From Pohlia nutans (taxonomy: Eukaryota; Streptophyta; Bryopsida; Bryales; Mniaceae), in the NCBI GenBank assembly GCA_022496805.1, contig CM040086.1, positions 3,846,501 through 3,910,500 of the forward strand: a stretch of 64,000 nucleotides of DNA. The letters are read 5' to 3'. Numbering within the stretch: position 1 is the first letter of the stretch; every line of letters starts with the position of its first letter. The notes beneath the pieces were generated by a model. That model was given only the letters and a program-made list of their open reading frames with translations, did not search any database and was not told the origin of the DNA. A program made the position numbers and the translations under genes. Below are positions 46,896 through 58,216 of this stretch, one piece after another.

Positions 46896-48592
46896 CAGTC
46901 CCCGGCAACATGTCTTATAACCTGACGGTCTAGCACATGCATTCTCACGGTTACATCTTGTGACATTTGGGCGTGTAGCTTACATCACAGAACTGATGTC
47001 AGCATGATATTTCATGGTCATGGAAGATAAGATTTAAGAGAGATAAGTGATGATTCACCTACTTCTAAAAATAGAAACGCCATAAATGAGCACGTTCAAT
47101 CTGTGGAGTTGCTTAGGTACTTAAGAAAATGCATTTGGTGATAGAATCACTCCAGAGGGCAAATTCGAGTGATTTCTCTGTTGCATTTGTGGTCGTGACG
47201 ATTGGCTTGAGTGAACTCAATGATCTGTGGTTGATGTGGGTAGTCATTACCTAGACGTTTTAGTAGAAACCTTTCAGTTTTGCTCTGTGTGTATACAATA
47301 CTGTTAGTCACTCTTGCTTCAAGAATTGTGTCCAATTTAGTGTGTGACTCTTTATTGACACTATGCCTGGGAAGTACTTGACTGAAGTAAAGCAAGCCAC
47401 GATAGTTGGGATGAGTAAAGGTGGCATGTCTATGACTCAAATTTCAGCTGAAGTTGGGAGACCAAAAGCTACAATTTCAAGAGTGTTAAAGAGGTACCGT
47501 GAACGTGGCACATTGGGACTTGCAGACAAGTGCGGAAGACTACAGAAATTGACGGATGTTGATTTGAGAATTCTCAAACGAGATATTATGAAGAATCGTC
47601 GTATACCTCTTACCGAACTTGCAGGTAATATATCTACACAAATTTGTGTCAGGACCTTGCAGAAAGAGTTGCATGAACATGGCTTTAACAATCGTATAGC
47701 AGTGAAGAAACCATTTCTTAATGCTAAACATAGGGCAGAGAGGTTGGCCTTTGCAAGAGAATATTTGGATTGGACAGTTGAAGATTGGAATAATGTCATT
47801 TGGACTGATGATGCATCTTTTGAAGTTGGAAAGCATTTACGTACAATTCGTGTACGGCGAAGTGCTTCTGAAAAGTATCAATGGGACTGCTTAGCGCCCA
47901 CCTTTAAATCTGGGAGGACTTCAATTATCGTATGGCTATTACTGGCTCTAGCAAGTGTTATTTGGTGTTAATTCCTTCAGACAAACGCACTGCTAAAGAT
48001 TTTGTAGAAGTAGTGTATGAGTCTGCACTACAACATTATTACCACCACCATGACAACCATGAGTGCCTTATTTTGATGGAAGATGGTGCAGTACATCGTA
48101 GCACTTTCCCTAAACTTTGGAGGGAAGAAGTTGGAATCAGGAAACTTAAGTGGCCAGCAAACTCACATGATCTCAATCCTTTAGAGAATTTATGGAAGCA
48201 ATGCAAAGATCAAGTGCAACTTAAAAATTGGCCAAGGAACAAAGACGAAATGTGAACTTCAGTGAATAGGACATGGAATAATATATCTCAAGAAGCTACT
48301 TGCAAGCTTGTTTCCACAATGCCAGATCGAGTGCGAGCTGTTGTGCAAGCCCGTGGTGGTAGTACTTGATGGTAGGGGGTACATGACTTTGGTGCAGTTT
48401 AGTGGATAATTTATAGAGAGACAGTTGAAATTGTTGTTGCAATAGGCTTCTACAAGCCAGTAGCTTTCCAATGATATGCTTAGTGCTTATTGTCACCCTA
48501 AAATTTTGAAATTATATATATATTTTTTCTTCTCCTGTGAGTGTGTTGGAAACCAGAAGTCGAAAGGTTACAAGACATGTTGCCGGGGACTA
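46896..48592 (+). mobile_element. Tc1-like transposon, about 1.7 kb, with both TIRs and TA flanks
   Basis: Left end CAGTCCCCGGCAACATGTCT follows TA (46894-46895). The right end is the inverse, AGACATGTTGCCGGGGACTA, followed by TA (48593-48594). The matching ends run about 27 bases. Size, TA target and the internal transposase agree with a full Tc1-class element, now inactive because its gene is broken. Confidence 0.88.
47363..48370 (+). pseudogene. Tc1-like DDE transposase, frameshifted
   Basis: The ATG at 47363 opens 202 codons: a paired-type helix-turn-helix (GGMSMTQISAEVGRPKATIS) and the first catalytic Asp in VIWTDDASFEVG. The frame is lost by a one-base shift around 47926-47940. The rest is in another frame: second Asp in ILMEDGAVH and third acidic residue in HDLNPLENLW, about 33 residues later, as in DD34E Tc1 enzymes. 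An in-frame TGA follows at 48253. Both breaks would abolish activity. Confidence 0.9.
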
Positions 48593-49630
48593 TATGTGTA
48601 AATAGGCTCAATTGGTAAGGTGGACGCTTTTTGAGTATACTTACCTTAGTACTATACGGGGGCAAACGCTTTCGGGCCGTTCAAGGGTTAACAAAGTAAT
48701 AGGCCCACTTGAGATTAGGGCCGGGCCCACAGAAACTAACGCCGCCAATGGCACTGATGCCACTTGGCTCCCACGAAAGCCAGCCAGCTCAGCCAGGACC
48801 GTCCTCGCAGTTCCATTCCTTTCCCATTGATATCTTCTTCTTCTTCATCGTCGGTGGTCTCTGCCAAACCCAATTTCAGATCCTCACTTGCTTCATCGAT
48901 TGACGCGAACGAGCTTTTCTCATCACCATTCCCACTGCACTGCACTGCAATTCATTCAATTCATTCAACCGGCGACCACCCCGATTTTCTCACTGGTGAG
49001 CACTGCACACAATTCTCCCTTAGTTTCATTTCATTACTGCCCTCACTTTGGCCTCGTGCCCCTCAATTCACAAATCCAGCATCTTCATTCCGATCCTTCA
49101 TGCCCTTTCTTGCTTTTCCATCCTTCAATTGCACGTTACGGACAATTTTATATGGTTTGTTAAGAGGATTCTGACGCACCAAAGAACTTTGCGTTAAAAC
49201 ATAGAATGAAATAAATTTTAATGTTTAGGTTGTGTACATGATCCTCTGAATCAATAATATGTATTCATTGGCTAAGGTTTTGAGTGTCCTTCTCCCTGCG
49301 CTTGCTTGAGGTTTAATAGCGATTTTCCATTGTGCATGCTGCCAAATCTTGTCACTGTAAGAATAGAATTTTTGCGGAGCTGCTGCTGCTTGAAATCGCA
49401 TAAAGTTGCGAGAGACTTATTTACTTCTTGGCAGAGAGTTGCAGTGAGTTTCAACCAATTTTTGTGTTGTTAACCCCTAGCTTGGCATTTCTAGGGTTTC
49501 ACCTTTTGAGTAATGTCTTCGTGTGGCCGGGCTAGATTCTGTTCCACTTGGGCTACTGATTTATTTGTTTATTTATTGGTGACAGGCGTGAAGGATTGGA
49601 GCTCTATATCAATGGTGGTGAAATCTGTCA
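48593..49630. promoter_or_regulatory. Upstream / 5' UTR region of the isoaspartyl methyltransferase gene
   Basis: A right-end-like CAAGGG-TTAA lies at 48681-48691 with no visible partner. A CT-rich, Ser-codon-rich stretch (48760-49150) is open in two frames, but joining it through GT at 48994 to the exon near 49590 puts the methyltransferase out of frame. I therefore read it as 5' UTR. Confidence 0.4.
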
Positions 49631-52600
49631 ATGCTAGCCTTGGCTTGCCGAGCGATTCCACGTCCACGCAGTATTCTTCCGCACGTCTCCAGCTTCGCAC
49701 CCTTGAACTCAACCAGCTACCACAAAATGGATGTAAGCTTGCTCCAAACTTTCCATCCCCTTTTTTCTGGATGCTAATAAAAACCACACAGCCAGGTTTT
49801 TAACCCCTAAAGGACCATAAGGCCACCAGGTGGCTCCTGTTATTTTCAGTAATTTTGAGTAGGTTTTTATGTAGATTTTTTTTTGTTAATTTAAAAAATA
49901 GAATTATTCAACATATGTAATGTTCTTCACTAATTCCAGTGATATAAAATTTGGTCCCATTCAAATTATAATTTTCACAATATGATCGTTTAAACTTGTC
50001 ATTTTAAAACCATGAATCCTTGGTCCTTTAGGGGTTATGGTGTCGAGCCTTTCTCAATAACGAGCCTCTTACACAAATCATTGTCTTGAAACAATATTAT
50101 AGGTCAAATTGCTAGACTGATCGATTGAATTTGTCAAACCCTAAACCATGAATTTCTTGGTAATGGCGTGATTGGCGTGCAGTGTTTCTGGAGAAAACGG
50201 TTGCATGATAACAAGGGGCTGGTAAGCAGCCTGCGAGAGTATGGGACGATCACTTGTTCCAGAGTGGCAGATGTGATGGAGCAAATCGACCGGGGCCTGT
50301 TTGTTCCGTCAGGCGAAGGAGATCCCTACATGGACCACCCTGTGCCCATTGGATTCAATGCAACAATCTCTGCTCCTCACATGCACGCTGCCTGCCTTGT
50401 TCTGCTCAATGACCATTTGCAGCCTGGAATGCGCGCTCTTGACATTGGATCAGGTCTGTGTAATTTGCCTGCCACCCCACCCCACTGATTGCCAACATAG
50501 GTTCGTGTTGTTTTATTTCGTCATAGGTTTGTGTCTCAATGGCACAAAAGCAATGGTAACAACAATGATTCATTCAGTGCTATAACAACAATGATTGAAT
50601 CAATGGCCATTGATGTAGTGCTCGGAATGTTAACTCTCCATGGTACTGGTTTGGTTTGGTTTGGTTTGGTTTGGTTTTTTTTTTCTTTCTTTCTGAAGAT
50701 TAATAAGATGTAGGGTGCAGGTTCTGGATACTTGACAGCAATCTTTGCGCTTTTGGTTGGCGAAACCGGTCATGCTGTTGGAGTGGAACATATACCTGAA
50801 CTTACAGAAAAATCGGTTGAGAATGTGAAAAAGAGCAAAGCTGCTCATCTACTTGCTTCTGGCAGCCTTTCACTACACACTGGAGGTCAGTATCGTCTTC
50901 ATTTCTGTTTTCATGGCTACATGAGACCAAATTTCATATCACCATAATCAATGAAGAATATTATATGTGTTATCCAAAAAACAAATAAATACAAATCTAA
51001 AGAACTCCACATAGGACCTACTCAAAAATGCTAAAAGAAACATGAGACCCAATTCGGGCTTCTTGGTCCTTTACGGGAATGTCCAAAACTGCTGATTTTT
51101 GGTGAACTTTCAAAAAGGATACCTGCAATCGTCACTTCAATTGATCTTTGGCCGAGTAGCTGCTTCCACTGAGAGTTGAACTCAGGACCTCCCGCTTACT
51201 AAACGGGTGCTCTAGCCAACTGAGCTATAGAAGCGTAGGTGTTGACACTGTGCGAACTTCTAACCTATTAAAACCTTTGATTAATAATTTAAGCATGGAA
51301 TTGAAACATGTCAATCCTAACAGTGACAGTGTTGTTGTTACAAACAATTCAAATCTTATGAAATTTTGATTTGGAAAAAATGTGAAAATTGAGTTTAGAA
51401 ACGAATCCTAGTGTAAAGTACACGTCATATTAGTGCTTTACGCTGATCATTTTCATTGTCATAATCTTTGTATTATGAGCTAAATTAACCGTTCCAATCA
51501 CAATCATTCTTGCAGTGAGTTTTTGTTTACATAATTTTGGAGCATGAAAGGGACCCGTCTTATTAGTGCTTTACGTTGATCATCTTCGTCATAACCCCTG
51601 TATTAGTGGAGCTAAATCAGTGAACCATTCCTATTACATTCTTGCAGTTTTTAAAAACTGAGTTGTGGTGTATGAATGGTATCCGTCTCATTATTGCTTT
51701 ACGCTGATCATTATCTTTTTCATAATCTTTGTGTTACTGTTCTCATATCAGTGAACCATTCTTATCACATAAATTCATTAGGAATTTAGGACCCCGTGGA
51801 TTTTAAACGATTTCCGTGCGACATCCGATATTTCATGGGTTTGTACATTTTTCACACTGATTTTGCACGGATTTTGCGCTAATTCCGCATGGAATCCGCA
51901 CTTTGTTGATAATAAAAATAGTGAATGTAGAAGCCATGCAGATTAAGTGCAGAATTAGTGCAAAACCCGTGCGAAAAAAGTACGAACCCATGAAATATGG
52001 GTCCGGGTCTGATATGGGTTCCAAAAAGGATTCTCACTAAAACACTGTCATTTTATAATTCACTTAATGTGTGTTAGAAATTACTCATTTTCAATTCACA
52101 TGAATTTAATGATAGATTCATGAGAAAGTTGTAATACTCCATTCAAAATAGTATTGAGCAAGAAAAATTGAACAATTTATATATTCCTTCTTATTCCTTT
52201 ATTCTTCAAATCCGAAACTGTCTCAGTTTCGGATTTGAGACAAAAGGAACAATCCGGAATATCAATTTATAGCGAAGTAGTTCATAAACAAGAAATTTAG
52301 CTAAAACAACGTTTGAGTCATATCTATGTTTAATCTTAACTCTTAATTTGATGTTTTACTATATTTCCTTATTTATGAGAACTTTCAAAAATCAAATATT
52401 TTTACACAATCTAAAAAGACTATGATTTCATAATATTTTTGTATTAAAACTATATGATATGCTTAAATATAAACTTAATAAAGTGCATGAATATTTGTTT
52501 TAATAAAAAAAACCTTAAATACATAGTCCTTTTGCTACTATAATGTGACCAGGTGCTAGATTTGATAAATTAGGAAAAATTTCAATTTTTGAATTTGACC

Positions 52601-53247
52601 TATATAGCACATGATTATTGTGTACCAACATGCCATCTATAATACCATGTAATTTTTGTAAATTTTCCGATAATTTTTTCATTACCAAAAGGACATTCTT
52701 TTAAAGTCCGGACAGTCCGGGAAGGGGTACCCTAATCAGACCCGGACCCATATCGGATGTCACATGAAAATCGTTAAAAATCAGTGAGGTCCTAAATTCT
52801 TGATGTTCCGGCAGTTTGTTGTCTCTGCCCTTCTAGGGGAGAGACTACGGAAACGCTTCGTTTTTAAGGAGTTACCAAGAGTTACGCGCTTGGACAGTAA
52901 AAAAAAGGCGTAAAAATAAATTTGGGGTAAATACTAAGGCAGAGACTTCGCGACTAGCCGCTTGTTTTAAACATAGTTGTGGTGTATGAACAGACGGCAG
53001 GCAAGGATTTTCTGAACTTGCACCATATGATGCCATACATGTGGGAGCAGCTGCATCAATTATCCCACCGGCTCTGCTTGATCAGTTGAAGCCTGGAGGG
53101 CGAATGGTCATTCCAGTGGGAGATCTTTTCCAGGACTTGGTGGTCATAGACAAAGATTTACAAGGAGAGGTGAAGAAATGGGATTATACACAAGTTCGGT
53201 ACGTGCCCTTGACTGACCGCCACCTACAGCTTGGAAAGGGGAAATGA
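49631..53247 (+). CDS. PIMT: Protein-L-isoaspartate O-methyltransferase (with N-terminal extension)
   Basis: Four exons in phase: 49631-49732, 50183-50453, 50721-50885, 52994-53247. They give 263 residues. The enzyme uses S-adenosylmethionine to methylate damaged isoaspartyl residues so they can be repaired. Visible blocks: TISAPHMHAACLVLLNDHL, the SAM-binding LDIGSGSGYLTA, VGVEHIPEL, GDGRQGFSELAPYDAIHVGAAA, LDQLKPGGRMVIPVG and YVPLTDR. The first 32 residues (MLALACRAIPRPRSILPHVS..) are basic, Ser-rich and without acids, like an organelle transit peptide. A second in-frame ATG at 49727 gives MDCFW.., where plant cytosolic enzymes begin. In-frame stops precede 49631. Introns hold MITEs and an antisense tRNA gene. 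Confidence 0.93.
49800..50038. mobile_element. TTAA-type MITE, 239 bp, in PIMT intron 1
   Basis: TTAA-CCCCTAAAGGACCATAAG, palindrome GGCCACCAGGTGGC, family body, then CTTGGTCCTTTAGGGG-TTAT. The palindrome sequence differs from the GCCCAAATTGGGC copies. Confidence 0.85.
50643..50690. repeat. (GGTTT)n microsatellite
   Basis: Five TTGGT units then a T run, in PIMT intron 2. Confidence 0.9.
50920..51078. mobile_element. Half TTAA-type MITE in PIMT intron 3
   Basis: Inverted-orientation body (GAGACCAAATTTCATATCAC; CATGAGACCCAATTCGGG) ends TTGGTCCTTTACGGG without TTAA. Confidence 0.65.
51161..51234 (-). tRNA. trnT-AGU: tRNA-Thr (anticodon AGU)
   Basis: The 74-base gene folds into a complete cloverleaf. 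The acceptor GCTTCTA pairs with TGGAAGC (one G-U) and the discriminator is A. D-stem GCTC/GAGC encloses AGTTGGCTA. The anticodon stem CCCGT/GCGGG has loop TTAGTAA (AGT at 34-36). T-stem CTGAG/CTCAG has loop TTCAACT. There is no intron and CCA is not encoded. A run of five T on its strand about 45 bases on could end pol III transcription. It lies antisense within PIMT intron 3. Confidence 0.93.
51776..52805. mobile_element. CATCAGG-type palindromic MITE, copy 3, split by an insertion
   Basis: Ends CATTAGGAATTTAGGACC and GGTCCTAAATTCTTGATG, with the same internal fold as copies at 11291 and 12032. Removing 751 inserted bases and one ATAT restores about 275 bp. Confidence 0.85.
51999..52749. mobile_element. 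751-bp element nested in the CATCAGG MITE
   Basis: Terminal inverted repeats GGGTCCGGGTCTGAT and ATCAGACCCGGACCC, flanked by ATAT on each side (51995-51998, 52750-52753). The host repeat has one ATAT at that point. The interior is AT-rich with a small palindrome (CCGAAACTG..CAGTTTCGG). No coding. The superfamily is unclear. Confidence 0.8.
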
Positions 53248-53669
53248 AGCAAGGCCAGTCACTTTTTTAGTTTTTTAGTTTGGGTGTAAAGAATGATGTA
53301 CATTACAGAGTTGTGAAGAAGTTTGGTGTTTGAAGTTGTGAGGATGTTATAAAATATTTAGTACTAGTAGCTTGCCCGAAATGTAGATTTTCACCACCAG
53401 AACGATGAGTAATGGTCCTTAGTAATGTGAGTTTTAATCTCTTACCACAACTCATCTTATGCAAGGTTGTCCACAGAGCGTTCTTTTGTGATACCCACAA
53501 TAGTGTTTTCAACGTTTTGCAATGTTCATTTGTGTACTTACAAGTTAAAAGAACACAATTTGTACACTTACACGTTGTGCACAAATCTTTTGTGACTCCC
53601 GGTTACTTCCACCATAGTGTTTTGAACATTTTTGAACATTTTCCAATCTTTAATCTTTATCTTTAAAGA
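53248..53669. other. PIMT 3' flank
   Basis: Probably the 3' UTR then spacer. No feature seen. Confidence 0.4.
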
Positions 53670-54426
53670 TTAACCCTTAAAGGACGTACTAAGCCCCACG
53701 GGCTTACTTTTCTTTGGGGAGAATCTTGCTCATAACTTCTACTCCGTTGAATTAAATAGGATTTTTTAAATGCCAAAACAAACATATTTAACCCCTAAAT
53801 GACGGAGGGGGTAAGGGCAAAACATAAATGTGTTATAAAAAATTACTTCTTCAACTTTGATGAAGTTTGGTCCAAAAGAGAAAATGAGGAGCTTGATGTT
53901 TAGTAATTTTCCATACGGTCAAATATCAAAAAATAGCTTTTTATCATCTCATAATGAATTTAGAAGCATTTAACTTCAAATATTTATAAGAATCACAAAT
54001 TTTATTTTTAGAATTTGAAATTTTGTATGATTTGTTAAAACTAGGCATTCTATTCTAAAATCTAAAATTGCAAAATTTTCAACGGAGAGAACATCATTAC
54101 TTTCCCCAAATAGTAAGTTTTCTAACACTAGACAATGTAGAAGTGTTTTTCTTTGAAAATTTCTCCCGGGTGGAGTTTAACTCGGATTGACATGATTCAA
54201 ATTGGGTTGGAAAGTAGACTTGATTACCTATTTAAAAATATTTTTTATTTTCTATAAAAATGTTTTTTCTATTTTGGGCAGCCCATAAAAAAAGGGCAGA
54301 GACCATAAAATGGTTGATCCGTCACTTAGGGGTTAAGGCATCTTTACTTTTGTAGAATAGAATCGAAGAAAATTAAAAAGATTTTGGTTGTAGGAATTAC
54401 AAAAGCCATGTCCTTTTAAGGGTTAA
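53670..54426. mobile_element. TTAA-type element, AAGCCCC family, holding a nested element
   Basis: TTAA-CCCTTAAAGGACG at the left with the subterminal palindrome AAGCCCCACGGGCTT; GTCCTTTTAAGGG-TTAA at the right. The 549-bp element at 53788-54336 sits inside it. Without that, only about 208 bases remain. Confidence 0.75.
53788..54336. mobile_element. TTAA-type element, ATGAC family, 549 bp
   Basis: TTAA-CCCCTAAATGACGGAGGG and CGTCACTTAGGGG-TTAA. Collinear over its full length with 24599-25148, with scattered substitutions. Confidence 0.88.
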
Positions 54427-54642
54427 AGAACACGGCCTTTAAGGATTGCATGCAAAGAATGCTATCGCCAAGAATGAAGCTCAACAAGGTTTGAGAATGG
54501 AATATTCGTGGTCTTGGGCAACCTAGCTTAAGGTAACTATATTTAAAAGTGACCATAGCTAAATCTTCTATAATAAGTAGATTTTGACACCCTACTGTTG
54601 ATGAGAATGTGCACAATCTGAACATTAGAGTTTAGGGTCGCT

Positions 54643-55206
54643 TTAACCCTTAAACGTACCACTCCTTTGTAGGAAAGTCAAACTACACAATTTACTGAAT
54701 TTTTGCCTTCAAGATTTATCAAAATATATTTTGTAATATTTTTCATGCATGGAATTGAATGTTTCCTATCAGTCTTGAAATTTTCAGATTTTTTTTATTT
54801 ATACGGCATTTTTAACAAATTTTTAAGTCAAATACTTCAAAAAATAATTTTTATTACAAAAAAGCTATAAAAAATTAATATTTTTTGGGAGTAGGTACAA
54901 ATTACAATGGAGAATCACATGATATGTTTTCCATAGAAACTTTTTATTTCAATTTTGAAATTCGAAAGTTGAAAATCCCATCATTCCTATGTAGTGTAAT
55001 TCAAACCTTGACCTACAAAGCTTGCACAAGCAATAAAATACTCAATAATTGGAATTTTTAAGATTTGAAAATTGGAGTACAAACTAGACTTAATAAACTT
55101 CATTTTCTTAGTTGGGTGTATTAGCAACAAAAGTCATCTTCAAGATCAAAATTGGGTTTGACCAACAAACATCCAGTAACTGGATGCGTGGACGTCTAGG
55201 GGTTAA
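54643..55206. mobile_element. TTAA-type element, ACGTC family, 564 bp
   Basis: TTAA-CCCTTAAACGTACC at the left. At the right, the palindrome ATCCAGTAACTGGAT comes before GGACGTCTAGGGG-TTAA. It shares ends with the 231- and 290-bp elements at 10266 and 10543, so size varies within the family. Confidence 0.82.
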
Positions 55207-55262
55207 GGTCAACCTATAATCAACAAGATTATCAGTGCAATTTATGGGAGGTTGCAAGATTG

Positions 55263-55495
55263 TTTATCCCCTAGAGGACCAAAGATTCATAGCTTTAAAA
55301 TGACAATATGGATCATATTGCGAAAAATATAATTTAGATGGTATTGATTTCATATCATCAAAATTAGTAAAGAACATTGAATATATTGATCAAAATCAAA
55401 TAAATTTGAACTAAAGAAAGTCTACTTAGGACTTACCCAAAAGTGCTAAAAAAACATGAGGTATTATTGGGACTTCTTGATCCTTTAGAGGTTAT
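55263..55495. mobile_element. TTAA-type MITE, worn ends
   Basis: TTATCCCCTAGAGGACCAAAG, 238-bp family body, then TTGATCCTTTAGAGG-TTAT. Only 57 bases from the preceding element. Confidence 0.75.
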
Positions 55496-55881
55496 AGGAC
55501 CTAACTGATGGATGGATAAAAAGTTGCGAGGGTTATTGAGAGATGTTGTTTATAAGATAAACCACCCTATTTATGTCACTATGTACTATTGTAGCCATCT
55601 GTTAAGGCCGAAAAAAATATTTATAAAAAAAGAAGCTAAAATTTTAGGAAATTATTTTTTCAAAAAAATCAATTTTCTACGGTGAAAAATAGAATCTTAG
55701 AAACATCTATATGATTTTATGAAATATTTGCATCATTTCAACAAATAAATAAATATCAGGCATGAACTGCCAACCTTGATGATCGGTAGTGAACATATCA
55801 AAATTTTAAAATGTAAAACATGGATACACAGCTACTACAAAGTGGCACATAGTCACATGGCACAAATCGAAGTGGTTTACT

Positions 55882-56800
55882 TTAACCCCTAAAATTCTGA
55901 GCGACCGAATTCTGGTCGTTCCACTTTTTGGACAGCCTCGAGGGACCTCATACTTTTAAAATTTTCAATGAAAATTTCAGTGTAGCTTCCAAAAACTACA
56001 CTCTACATGTCGCACTTCGTTTCATGTCATTCCGATAAGTATTGCAAAAGTTATAAGCATTTGAAGTTTTTGAAGCAAGATTGGACAGCAAGAATTTTTT
56101 TATTTTTTACTCTTTTTCAATTTTTTTTTTTTAATTCATGATTGGTTGATCTTTATCTACAAATGAAGCTTTAAATTTACCCATTTTGAGCAATGGGATA
56201 AAAGTTATGAGGAGGTTTGTTTTTTGGGCAATTTGGACAAAAAAAACTTTGAAGCTCATTTCTAAACTCAATTTTCAATAATTTTTAATGAAATAAAAGG
56301 CACTAGGTGAAGATTTCCAAGTACAACATTCTCACCATTAAGATTGAAATTTTACAATTCCATGTCAAACTTATTAATGATTTTCTTTTTCCTTTCACTT
56401 TGTACCCACTTCTAGTAATTGTTTTATGAAAACAATTAATATGAGCTTTTTTACTTACAAGATTTTATATTTGAAGACTTAACTCAATTGTCAACATGGC
56501 CTTGCCATTCAATGAATTCTAACCCATTCAAAAAATATATATTAATTTCTAAAGTTCAAATTTGTCACCGGATTGAACCCAAAAATCTTCTTTTGCAACT
56601 TTGATCCTTATAATCTAAGAATCTAGTGGTCATTTTGCTCTCAAATTTTGTGCTCATATGAAAATTCAAGTTGGGTATTAGATCTTACTGTTAAATGATG
56701 AAAAAACTAAAAAAAAACATATGATTTCTTCTGCAACTTCCAAATACTGCGTTTTTCATGGTTTTTTGTGAGAATACGGTCAAGGAATTTTAGGGGTTAA
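55882..56800. mobile_element. TTAA-type element, AATTC family, 919 bp
   Basis: TTAA-CCCCTAAAATTC and GAATTTTAGGGG-TTAA are perfect 12-bp inverted repeats with both TTAA copies. The subterminal palindrome CGACCGAATTCTGGTCG is at the left. No ORF. Confidence 0.88.
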
Positions 56801-57102
56801 ATGAGCAGTTGGTTATGAGTGAGAATTAGTGATTTAATCCAACTAAAAATAGCCCAATTGCTACACTTGAAATGCAGTGGCTAATTTTGATGAAGAATTT
56901 TTGAAAATATGAAAAGAAAAATAACCAAATACTTAAGAAAAGTTACGCGAGTGGCCAAATTTTGCCTAGGCATTACCCAAGTATCACCCAATATCACCAC
57001 AGTATCTTGAAAAAAGCTGGCTACCTGTGAAAATTGAAAAAAAAATTACTGTTGAGGATGCTTTGGATTCTGGGTTGACTTCCTGTTTTTATTTCAACTA
57101 AC
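56801..57102. other. Spacer, nothing recognised
   Basis: No feature seen. Confidence 0.4.
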
Positions 57103-57913
57103 TTAACCCTTGGACGCGCCTGCATCCAGAATCTGGACGATGGATGATTTCAGGATGCGTCCCTTCACCACGCACGGGGATGTTTTTCATCCATTCAATT
57201 TTTTTTAAATTCTTGTGCTAGTTGATTACCATTTGTACGGTACGGATCTTCAAGATAAGATATTGAGAGTTTTTGAAAAATAGTAAAAGTGATTTATGTC
57301 AAGTTTCATTCTTAGTTCAAAAAGTGAGACCTTAAACATAATTTTCCATAATAAAAAGAATCAAATAGTGAAAACCAAACCATCTTGTAGTGTATGTTAT
57401 TCCAATTTCATTACAATATTTTTAAAATTTTAATGTTAATTTTGGGTTTTTAATTGAATTTCAAGAGAAAACCTTGCAAAATTAATTTAAAAATATTAAT
57501 AAAAAATATTATGAATCCAACCGTATAGATGTTATCTTCACATTGACATCTATAACTTTGCTTTATACATCAACTCCATTTTAGTTTTTTATCAAACATT
57601 TTATAACGAATCTTTGAAAACAGTGTTGAATCGGTACCTTAAAGAAAAACTTCAGGGGGGTGTTACAACACGAGATGCTCCTCCACATTTATAAATAAAT
57701 AAATCTAGTTTTTTAAAAGAATACAATCTAATTTCTTGAAAATTTAGGAGCTTAGTAAATTGACTAGTAAGGCTTGTATGGTTGCCATAATAACAGTGAT
57801 CCAACTTGCTTTCAAATTCAATTTTGACTATTCTTCCCAACTTGAGTCCCAACTTTTGTGGATTTTGAGAAAAATAATAATTCAAATCAAAAAAGCTCAT
57901 TCTTGTGAATTTG
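57103..57913. mobile_element. Single left end of an ACGTC-type TTAA element
   Basis: TTAA-CCCTTGGACGCGCC is followed by TCCAGAATCTGGA. I cannot find the matching right end before 57914, so the end coordinate is only the limit of the search. Confidence 0.45.
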
Positions 57914-58011
57914 TTAACCCTTAAATGTCAAAGTAAGTCCCATGGGTTTAGTTTTGAGAGAATAATGGAGAAAAAAAAAAGATTTTATGAATCAAAAACA
58001 AAAAGGATTGG
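57914..58011. mobile_element. Left end of an AAGCCCC-type TTAA element cut by the LINE
   Basis: TTAA-CCCTTAAATGTC, then AAGTCCCATGGGTTT and an A-rich body resembling 53700-53780. The LINE tail begins directly after. Confidence 0.5.
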
Positions 58012-58216
58012 TGTTTTGTTTTTTTTTTCTTGAAACTCATGGATAATTTCCATTGATAGAGGAAAAAATACAAGGAACCTGAGGAGCAAGTCCCCGGCGA
58101 AGCTTTTAAATTTTTTCAAAACCAGCAACCATCACAGGTCACAAAGCTTTTAACTATTTTCAAACCAGCAACCACAACTGGTCACAACTGAAAAACTAAG
58201 AGGAAGCGCAGCATCT

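Noticed and set aside
48764..49174. 136-codon Ser-rich ORF upstream of PIMT
   Set aside because: Splicing it to the PIMT exon breaks the methyltransferase frame; more likely 5' UTR.
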